The position numbers and the translations under genes are program-made. 6,951 nucleotides of DNA, taken from assembly GCA_958443265.1 (NCBI GenBank), contig CAUCKA010000047.1, positions 1-6,951 on the forward strand. The letters run 5' to 3'. Positions 1 through 4,674 of this stretch are shown one piece after another (position 1 is the first letter of the stretch; each line of letters starts with the position of its first letter). Under the pieces are notes generated by a model, which searched no databases, was not told where the DNA came from, and worked only from the letters and a program-made list of their open reading frames with translations. This stretch comes from an uncultured Collinsella sp. (GTDB lineage Bacteria > Actinomycetota > Coriobacteriia > Coriobacteriales > Coriobacteriaceae).

Positions 1-104
1 ACCAGGGCAACACCAAGCTCAAGGACGACATTAACCAGGCCATCAAGGACCTGACCGACGACGGTACCGTCGACGCCCTCATGGCTAAGTACAATATCAA
101 GTAA
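1..104 (+). CDS. Amino acid ABC transporter substrate-binding protein, C-terminal end (partial)
   Basis: Only the last 33 codons are present, read in the frame that stops at TAA 102-104; the gene begins before the window. The visible peptide runs from QGNTKLKDDIN to MAKYNIK. It has the typical final helix of family 3 solute-binding proteins, in which a pattern like 'L...IN.A...L..DGT...L..KY' closes the second lobe. In this family the protein captures a polar amino acid outside the membrane and delivers it to the permease. The following permease and ATPase genes on the same strand supply the other two parts of a PAAT-family importer, which supports the call. The substrate cannot be told from this fragment. 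Confidence is good for the family and low for the ligand. Confidence 0.85.
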   Translation, partial: QGNTKLKDDINQAIKDLTDDGTVDALMAKYNIK

Positions 105-126
105 AATAACTACTTGATTGCGCGCG

Positions 127-153
127 GGCCCTTTCCGTTTTGCGGAGAGGGCC
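127..153 (+). terminator. Hairpin between binding-protein and permease genes (attenuator or partial terminator)
   Basis: GGCCCTTTCCG (127-137) pairs with CGGAGAGGGCC (143-153) over 11 positions, one of them a T-G wobble, around a 5-base loop. It is followed by TTTGCGCTTCTCTT, which is only moderately T-rich. It lies 22 bases after the binding-protein stop. Such hairpins commonly let the binding protein be made in excess over the membrane subunits, either by partial termination or by protecting the upstream mRNA from decay. That role is inferred. Confidence 0.6.
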
Positions 154-167
154 TTTGCGCTTCTCTT

Positions 168-193
168 GACGGAGAGCGTTTCCGTCTCGTTTT
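168..193 (+). terminator. Second, weaker terminator-like hairpin
   Basis: GACGGA (168-173) pairs perfectly with TCCGTC (181-186) around a 7-base loop and is followed by TCGTTTT. The CGGAGAG of this hairpin (170-176) repeats the CGGAGAG of the preceding hairpin's 3' arm (143-149). The 5' arm of the first hairpin could therefore pair with either copy. The stem is short, so this is a tentative call. Confidence 0.35.
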
Positions 194-221
194 GCCGGCA
201 ACTTCTACGATAGGAGCCACC

Positions 222-1583
222 TTGTCTCGACTGAACAAAGGGGCCGCGGAGCAGCGTTTTCCACTGTCCGCCTTGCTCCAAAAGCTAGCCTGCGTCATGG
301 CCGTGGCGCTCGCGCTGGTGTGCGCGGGGGCATATGCGCCTACGACCGCCCAGGCGCTTGAGACCGCAAAGATTACCGCCCGACCCAACACCGGTTCGGG
401 CAGCGATGTGGTCGGCGGTACCGAGACGCGCATTACCTGGGAAGTTCAGGCCGATGCCGACGAGGAGCTGAGCGGTCTTTCCTTGACGTTTGTCGACGGC
501 ACGACGTTTGGTACCGATGACACGCGATTGACGATGCTCTCGGGCGAGGACCTCATGGATCGTACGCCCATGAAGCCCACGTGCAAGGCTGACGGCCAGA
601 CGCTCAAGATTGACTTTGGCGAGACGGCGCCTGCCGGCGGCTTTTTCCGTGTCGAGGTTTACGGCGTGACGTTTCCCGTCGAGGGCGGCGATGAGGCCTT
701 TAGCGGCACCTATACGCTCGCCGACGGGTCGACCAAGAAGATCTCCAAGATTCCGTCGGTGGAGATCAAGGGCGTGACGGCCTTCGATAGCTTCTTGGCT
801 GACCTTAAAGAGCAGCCGTGGGTCGAGGCGTGGAACTCCAATATGTTCCTGCGCCTGTTCCTGAACCCGGTCATTTTGGTCCAGAGCCTGCCGATCGTCT
901 TCAAGGGCTTCCTTATGTCGCTCTCGATCGTGCTTGTGGCGTTTCCGCTGGCAATTCCCTTCGGTTTTGCCCTGTCGCTCATGCGCATCTCTAAGTCGCG
1001 CATCCTGCGCTGTCTTGCCGGCATCTATGTGAATATCATTCGCGGTACGCCGGCGTTCCTGCAGATCTATATCGCGTTTTTCGGTCTGCCGCTGGCCGGT
1101 GTCAAAGTGGACGACTATGTGCTGGGTGTTATCGTCATGGCCATGAACTCGTCTGCGTACTTGTGCGAGATCTTCCGTGCCGGTATTCAGTCGATCCCCA
1201 AGGGCCAAAACGAGGCTGCTCGCTCGCTGGGCATGAATGCCTTCCAGACGCTGCTCTATGTCATGATTCCGCAGACGTTCCGCAATGTCCTGCCTACGCT
1301 GACCAGCGAGTTTATCTTGCTCTACAAGGACACGTCGCTGCTTGCCGCCGTGGGTGTCGTCGAGATCGTCATGAACGCCCGCACCATCGTGGCCACGACG
1401 GGCTCCATCACGCCGTATGTGGTTGCCGCTCTGTTCTATCTGGTCATTACCTTGCCGCTTGCGCGCTTGGTGAGCGGTCTTGAGGCGAGACTTCTGGGGA
1501 CGGCCGAAACCAAAAAGAAGCGTCCCACCAAGAGCGCCGGACAGGTTGTCGCGACGCCCGCCGATCATATCGCCGGTCTGTAA
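222..1583 (+). CDS. Polar amino acid ABC transporter permease with secreted N-terminal beta-rich domain
   Basis: This is a membrane subunit of a PAAT (HisM/GlnP-type) importer, 453 aa. I start it at TTG 222, behind TAGGAG (211-216); the longer frame open from 114 would run through the hairpins. Residues 22-38 are a hydrophobic signal segment with likely cleavage after AQA (about 45). Residues 46-185 are a polar, beta-strand-rich region lying outside the membrane. The permease domain (about 215-427) follows, with RGTP at 274-277 and the cytoplasmic EAA loop EAARSLG...MIP at 331-350, which contacts the ATPase. A short basic tail ends the protein. Family permeases are usually 210-230 aa without a signal peptide, so the N-terminal extension is unusual. 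It is too short to be a normal fused binding domain (about 220-250 aa). The ATPase gene follows after 12 bases. The permease call is firm; the function of the extra domain is unknown. Confidence 0.9.
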   Translation: MSRLNKGAAEQRFPLSALLQKLACVMAVALALVCAGAYAPTTAQALETAKITARPNTGSGSDVVGGTETRITWEVQADADEELSGLSLTFVDGTTFGTDDTRLTMLSGEDLMDRTPMKPTCKADGQTLKIDFGETAPAGGFFRVEVYGVTFPVEGGDEAFSGTYTLADGSTKKISKIPSVEIKGVTAFDSFLADLKEQPWVEAWNSNMFLRLFLNPVILVQSLPIVFKGFLMSLSIVLVAFPLAIPFGFALSLMRISKSRILRCLAGIYVNIIRGTPAFLQIYIAFFGLPLAGVKVDDYVLGVIVMAMNSSAYLCEIFRAGIQSIPKGQNEAARSLGMNAFQTLLYVMIPQTFRNVLPTLTSEFILLYKDTSLLAAVGVVEIVMNARTIVATTGSITPYVVAALFYLVITLPLARLVSGLEARLLGTAETKKKRPTKSAGQVVATPADHIAGL

Positions 1584-1595
1584 GGAGGTCCTGTC

Positions 1596-2345
1596 ATGAG
1601 TGAAACGAATTCCAACGAGGTCGTTGTCAGCATCAAGAACCTCCAAAAGGCTTTTGGCGATAACGTGGTTCTGCGTGATATCGATCTGGACGTGCACAAG
1701 GGTGAGGTCGTTGTGGTCCTGGGCCCCTCGGGCTCGGGCAAGTCGACGATGCTTCGCTGCATCAATCGCCTGGAGCATCCCACGAGCGGCTCGATTGTCG
1801 TTGAGGGCGTGGATGTGTGTGCCAAGGGCGTCGACCTCAATAAGGTACGTACGCACTTGGGCATGGTGTTTCAGCAGTTCAACCTGTTCCCGCACCTGTC
1901 GGTCAAAAAGAACGTCATGCTTGCGCAGCAAAAGGTGCTCAAGCGCAGTAAGGAAGAGGCCGAGAAGATCGCCATCGAGGAGCTGACCAAGGTCGGCCTG
2001 GCCGAGCGCATCGATTTTATGCCGAGTCAGCTTTCGGGCGGCCAGCAGCAGCGCGTCGCCATCGCCCGCGCCCTGTCGATGAACCCGCACGTGATGCTCT
2101 TTGACGAGGCCACGTCGGCGCTCGACCCCGAGCTCGTCCGCGATGTATTGGGCGTCATGCGCGACCTGGCACGTGACGGTATGACCATGATCGTGGTAAC
2201 GCACGAGATGGGCTTTGCCCGCGATGTCGCCGATCGCGTCGTCTTAATGGACGGCGGCGTCATTGTAGAAGAGGGTACGCCGAGTGAGGTCTTCGACCAC
2301 CCCAAGAGCGAGCGCACCAAGGCGTTCTTGGGCAATATCTCGTAG
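1596..2345 (+). CDS. Polar amino acid ABC transporter ATP-binding protein (GlnQ/HisP type)
   Basis: This 249-aa cytoplasmic ATPase drives the importer encoded just upstream. All ABC motifs are intact: Walker A GPSGSGKST (43-51), Q-loop in MVFQQFNLFPH (90-100), signature LSGGQQ (146-151), Walker B VMLFDE (166-171) followed by ATSALDPE, and the switch histidine in VVTHEMGF (200-206). Length and the sequence FNLFPHLSV are typical of the polar amino acid (PAAT) subfamily. The start ATG 1596 has a full AAGGAGG (1582-1588) that overlaps the permease stop codon, so translation of the two is probably coupled. The gene is closed by a strong terminator 27 bases later. The nearest named relatives are GlnQ, HisP and ArtP, but the substrate cannot be assigned, so I give no symbol. 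Confidence 0.97.
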   Translation: MSETNSNEVVVSIKNLQKAFGDNVVLRDIDLDVHKGEVVVVLGPSGSGKSTMLRCINRLEHPTSGSIVVEGVDVCAKGVDLNKVRTHLGMVFQQFNLFPHLSVKKNVMLAQQKVLKRSKEEAEKIAIEELTKVGLAERIDFMPSQLSGGQQQRVAIARALSMNPHVMLFDEATSALDPELVRDVLGVMRDLARDGMTMIVVTHEMGFARDVADRVVLMDGGVIVEEGTPSEVFDHPKSERTKAFLGNIS

Positions 2346-2371
2346 CGGCGCGTCGAAGTTGTCGATATAAC

Positions 2372-2410
2372 AAACGGGGACCGGATAGTATCCGGCCCCC
2401 GTTTTTGTTT
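2372..2410 (+). terminator. Rho-independent terminator of the ABC transporter operon (probably bidirectional)
   Basis: AAACGGGG (2372-2379) plus CCGGAT (2381-2386) pair with ATCCGG (2390-2395) plus CCCCGTTT (2397-2404), with one A/C mismatch and a 3-base loop. The T-rich tail TTGTTT follows. Read on the minus strand, the same stem is followed by GTTTGTTATAT, so it could also end transcripts of the flavodoxin operon converging from the right. Confidence 0.9.
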
Positions 2411-2477
2411 GGGCGTGAACGACTGTTGTTGTGCGGTGCTCGGCTGTCAGTTGCTTTGCGACTTTCTGACGGCTTCG

Positions 2478-2912
2478 TTAGGCCAGCTCTGCTCCCAGGG
2501 CCTTGCAGGCCGCCTCGCCCTCATCGTCGGGCGCATCGTAGCAGATGACGGAATCGACGACGTTGACGCCCGCCTCGTCGGCGTCCGCCTCGTCGGCGTC
2601 CGCCTTCCAGTTGTCCATCCATTCGCCCTCGGCCCACGAATAAGAGCCAAAGAGGACGACCTTCTTGTCGCCGAGGGTCTCCTTGACCTCATCCCACATG
2701 GGCTGGAACTCATCGTATTCAAGCTCCTCGGAACCCATGGCGGGGCAGCCGAAGGCGAAGGCATCATATTCGGCGACCTTGTCGGCAGAGAAGTCGGCGC
2801 AGGAGATGACCTCTGCCTCGGCGCCGGCACCGGTTGCGCCCTCGGCAACGAAGTTTGCCATGGCCTCGGTGTTGCCTGTACCGCTCCAGTAGACGACTGC
2901 GATCTTGCTCAT
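2478..2912 (-). CDS. Short-chain flavodoxin
   Basis: This 144-aa FMN-binding electron carrier acts in the cytoplasm and can replace ferredoxin in low-potential reactions. Start ATG 2912-2910 has AAAGGAAG upstream. The longer open frame upstream only shadows the neighbouring gene. The FMN phosphate loop SGTGNTEA is at 10-17, the 60s loop GCPAMGSEEL at 55-64, and the 90s loop GSYSWAEGEWMDNW at 89-102. This closely resembles clostridial-type short flavodoxins. Residues about 105-114 hold a perfect duplicate of the pentad ADADE, encoded by a 15-base tandem repeat, just before the last strand. The gene lies 46 bases after a DUF3793 gene on the same strand, so the two are probably co-transcribed from the promoter at 3703-3730. 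The partner redox enzyme is unknown. Confidence 0.95.
   Translation of the reverse strand: MSKIAVVYWSGTGNTEAMANFVAEGATGAGAEAEVISCADFSADKVAEYDAFAFGCPAMGSEELEYDEFQPMWDEVKETLGDKKVVLFGSYSWAEGEWMDNWKADADEADADEAGVNVVDSVICYDAPDDEGEAACKALGAELA
2571..2605. repeat. 15-bp tandem repeat, 2.3 copies, inside the flavodoxin gene
   Basis: CGCCTCGTCGGCGTC occurs at 2571-2585 and again without mismatch at 2586-2600, followed by a partial CGCCT. It is in frame with the flavodoxin gene and adds a second acidic ADADE pentad to the protein. Copy number could vary between strains by slippage without breaking the frame. Confidence 0.9.
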
Positions 2913-2958
2913 ATGTCTTCCTTTCGGTTGTGCGGCGTGCGGCCGCGTTTTGTATGCT

Positions 2959-3663
2959 CTATCGGATTGCCTGGACAAGTTGTCCCAGAGTGCAGCCCTG
3001 TTGATAGATGTAGGTAAGGTATTGCGTGCATGCGCGATAGGAATCGAAGGTCGTGAGCGCCTGCTCAACGTTTGTGTATACCTTCCATGCGCCAAAGACC
3101 TTATAGTTTTCGCCGTGCTGGACGATAAACTGATGGACATCTTCGTAGGGATAGCCCAAAAAATAGCCAATTTCGTGGGGGAACTCGCACATGCACCCCG
3201 TATCGCAGTGCCTATTTCGCGCGAGCGCGCAGACGCTGCCGTCATAGGCGCTCTCTGCGGCATTGCTGCTTGCCAGCGTGATGCGCGCGGCGAGATGCAC
3301 CAGGGACGCGGGCAGGTTGTGGACATCGTAACCTTCGGCGGCAAGCGCCGTCGTGGCGCGGGGGTCGGAGAGGTATCGCATGAGGTCTGCAGGGCGGTAC
3401 ACATAGATGAGCGCTCCGCAGGGGCGCCAGACTAAAACGCTCATATGGATCCCGAGTGGCTGGAGCTCGCAGTTGCATTGGGCTATGACGGCGAGCAGGC
3501 GAGAGCGTCGCTCTTCGATATGGGTGGCGCTGGGTTTTCCGTTTTGGTTGGCGTAAACGCCGGGATAGGTAAAGAGCGATGCCGGCTTGATTCCCGCGAG
3601 CGTAGGGGAGCAGTTGCGCACGACAGCCGTTTGGTATGTTGGGATGTCAATGGTTCGAGTCAC
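2959..3663 (-). CDS. DUF3793 family protein
   Basis: This 234-aa soluble protein of unknown function starts at GTG 3663-3661 behind GAAAGGGG, with a 4-base spacing. The C-terminal half carries the hallmark of DUF3793, FPHEIGYFLGYPYEDV (161-176), then ENYKVFGAWKVYTNVEQA (185-202). The middle has VLVWRPCGALIYVYRP (77-91), matching the family's 'lIYlYRP' strand. Several cysteines cluster at 145, 153, 157 and 159, just before the FPHEIG motif, and could bind a metal, but nothing shows that they do. There is no signal peptide or membrane segment. It is first in a two-gene operon with flavodoxin. From memory this pairing recurs in gut Firmicutes and Coriobacteria, often close to iron-transport genes, which hints at a redox or iron role. 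The family call is firm; no molecular function is established. Confidence 0.9.
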   Translation of the reverse strand: MTRTIDIPTYQTAVVRNCSPTLAGIKPASLFTYPGVYANQNGKPSATHIEERRSRLLAVIAQCNCELQPLGIHMSVLVWRPCGALIYVYRPADLMRYLSDPRATTALAAEGYDVHNLPASLVHLAARITLASSNAAESAYDGSVCALARNRHCDTGCMCEFPHEIGYFLGYPYEDVHQFIVQHGENYKVFGAWKVYTNVEQALTTFDSYRACTQYLTYIYQQGCTLGQLVQAIR

Positions 3664-3687
3664 GATGCCCCTTTCGGTTCCTCAGCT

Positions 3688-3696
3688 GTTAGCCTA
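3688..3696 (-). promoter_or_regulatory. Partial DtxR/IdeR-like iron-box core at the DUF3793 start site
   Basis: Read on the minus strand, TAGGCTAAC matches nine central positions of the DtxR/IdeR operator consensus (TTAGGTTAGGCTAACCTAA). The flanks match poorly, about 11 of 19 overall. It begins about 6 bases downstream of the -10 element, over the expected transcription start, where such repressors usually bind. This is a candidate only. Confidence 0.3.
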
Positions 3697-3702
3697 GGAA
3701 AA

Positions 3703-3730
3703 CTTATACACGAAAGTAAGCCATGGTCAA
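3703..3730 (-). promoter_or_regulatory. Promoter of the DUF3793-flavodoxin operon
   Basis: On the minus strand, -35 TTGACC (3730-3725) and -10 TATAAG (3708-3703) are separated by 16 bases. Each matches the sigma70 consensus at 5 of 6 positions. The expected start is near 3696, giving a leader of about 33 bases before the GTG. Confidence 0.75.
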
Positions 3731-3756
3731 CAAAAAAGTTTGAAGAGGGAAACTAA

Positions 3757-3788
3757 TTGACCGAACAGACATGATTTTGGGTTAAGAT
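3757..3788 (+). promoter_or_regulatory. Candidate promoter of the HMA-domain gene (long spacer)
   Basis: TTGACC (3757-3762) is a good -35, but the best -10, TAAGAT (3783-3788), lies 20 bases away, longer than the usual 16-18. The predicted start near 3795 falls inside the CsoR-like operator. The long spacer means either a weak promoter, an activator-dependent one, or a wrong choice of elements. Confidence 0.4.
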
Positions 3789-3792
3789 GGGG

Positions 3793-3809
3793 ACACCCCA
3801 TGGGGGTAT
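3793..3809 (+). promoter_or_regulatory. CsoR-like copper operator
   Basis: ACACCCC-ATG-GGGGTAT is an inverted repeat with 7-base arms (6 of 7 paired) and a 3-base spacer. This is the geometry and G/C-run composition I recall for CsoR sites in Bacillus and Streptomyces, which look like ATACCC...GGGTAT. It sits 30 bases before the HMA-domain start codon, just downstream of the candidate -10. That position would fit Cu(I)-released repression. No csoR gene is in the window. Confidence 0.6.
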
Positions 3810-3838
3810 CTAGATAGGGCTACTTGAAAGGGGAACGC

Positions 3839-4222
3839 ATGAGTGACTTGCTCAGCCCTGCGAATCTCATCGTGCTGGCCGTCATTGCCGTCGGCATGTT
3901 TTTTGGACTGCGCCGCATTGCCGCTTCGACACACGGGAAGAGTTGTTGCAGCGATGGTGCGAGCGGCAAGAAGGCCAAAAAGGTTGTTGTGGTGGATGTC
4001 GATGCGTCACACTATCCCTATAGCGATGAGCTGCTCATCGGCGGCATGAGCTGTGACGGCTGCGCTCAGAACGTGGCCAATGCCCTCAATGCACTGGATG
4101 GCGTGTGGGCAACGGTGACGTATGCGGACCACACGGCACGCGTGCGCTCTAAGCAGCCGGTTGATCGTGATGTCCTCGAGACGGCCGTGAAAGACGCGGG
4201 CTACTACGTCATGACGCTGTAA
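3839..4222 (+). CDS. Membrane-anchored heavy-metal-associated (HMA) domain protein
   Basis: This 127-aa protein starts at ATG 3839 behind GAAAGGGG (3826-3833). A TTG five codons upstream is less likely. Residues 8-24 form one transmembrane helix, followed by basic residues and a Cys pair in KSCCSDG (34-40). A charged linker with SHYPY (57-61) leads to an HMA fold (about 63-127) with metal-binding GMSCDGC (69-75; Cys72 and Cys75). HMA domains of the CopZ/MerP type hold Cu(I) or a similar soft metal and pass it to a P-type ATPase or a regulator. The N-terminus resembles the small FeoB-associated Cys-rich membrane proteins (helix, then clustered cysteines). By the positive-inside rule the HMA domain should face the cytoplasm. 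The CsoR-like operator upstream points to copper. The transporter partner is not in the window. Confidence 0.88.
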   Translation: MSDLLSPANLIVLAVIAVGMFFGLRRIAASTHGKSCCSDGASGKKAKKVVVVDVDASHYPYSDELLIGGMSCDGCAQNVANALNALDGVWATVTYADHTARVRSKQPVDRDVLETAVKDAGYYVMTL

Positions 4223-4248
4223 GCGTCGCTCTGGATGCGCTTCCTTGG

Positions 4249-4674
4249 CTAGGCTCGTCCGCGCAGTTCGATGTCTTGGATGTCGTCGAAGTCGATGGCG
4301 ATGTCTCGGAGCTTGAGGAGCTTGAAGGCGGGGAGCGCCTCGTCGAGGATGCCGGTGCGGCTGCAATAGCCGTATGTATCGTAATAGGTGACACGAACCA
4401 AGTCGCCGCGCTTGAGACCCTCGAGTTTTTTAGAAAGCACGAGGGCTTTTTCTTCCGTGAGCTCACGTTTTGGCTCGACGGTGATTTCCTGCTTGCGCAC
4501 GAGTTCGTAGTATCCCGTGAGGGCGGCAAAGGGCATAAACTGTGCGGCGCGGTTGGCGCGCACGGCACCGTTGGCAGTGAGGTTGGGGTCGGCGGCGCGG
4601 CGTCTGCCCTCGGGGTCCGCCAGGCGCTCGAAGGCGGTCGGCGGCCGCACGGGCTGTTGTTTGGGTTTAGGCAC
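4249..4674 (-). CDS. YolD-like protein, partner of the Y-family polymerase
   Basis: This 141-aa soluble protein belongs to the YolD-like family. Members are typically encoded beside UvrX/YqjW-type Y-family polymerases and are thought to assist or regulate them; the biochemical role is not settled. The family signature NRAAQFMPFAALTGY is at 41-55. A charged helix (about 69-85) and a small beta domain with GDLVRVTYYDTYGYCSRTGIL (90-110) follow. I choose GTG 4674-4672, which has GGAGG (4684-4680) at 5 bases. A TTG four codons upstream is also open but has no comparable ribosome site. The start overlaps the polymerase stop by 8 bases (GTGCCTAA), so translation is probably coupled. The N-terminal 35 residues are proline- and arginine-rich and look disordered. 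Only 26 bases separate its stop from the convergent HMA gene, with no clear terminator. Confidence 0.87.
   Translation of the reverse strand: MPKPKQQPVRPPTAFERLADPEGRRRAADPNLTANGAVRANRAAQFMPFAALTGYYELVRKQEITVEPKRELTEEKALVLSKKLEGLKRGDLVRVTYYDTYGYCSRTGILDEALPAFKLLKLRDIAIDFDDIQDIELRGRA

Noticed and set aside
114..221. Extended N-terminus of the permease from TTG 114
   Set aside because: It would translate through both hairpins and lacks a ribosome site, whereas TTG 222 has TAGGAG and begins a clean signal peptide.
285..2204. A 639-codon open frame on the minus strand across the permease and ATPase genes
   Set aside because: It is antisense to two genes with complete, conserved motifs, is rich in His, Arg, Asp and Gln as expected from reading GC-rich codons backwards, and has no recognisable domain.
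2905..3435. A plus-strand frame over the DUF3793 gene
   Set aside because: It runs opposite a recognisable DUF3793 sequence that has its own promoter and ribosome site.
3760..3782. A MerR/CueR-type operator in the long spacer (ACCGAA ... TTGGGT)
   Set aside because: The arms match at only 5 of 6 positions with an 11-base gap and do not fit the CueR consensus; the CsoR-like site explains the context better.
4200..4250. A possible terminator between the convergent HMA and YolD genes
   Set aside because: Only a 5-bp AAGCG/CGCTT stem with a long loop and no T-run is present, too weak to call.
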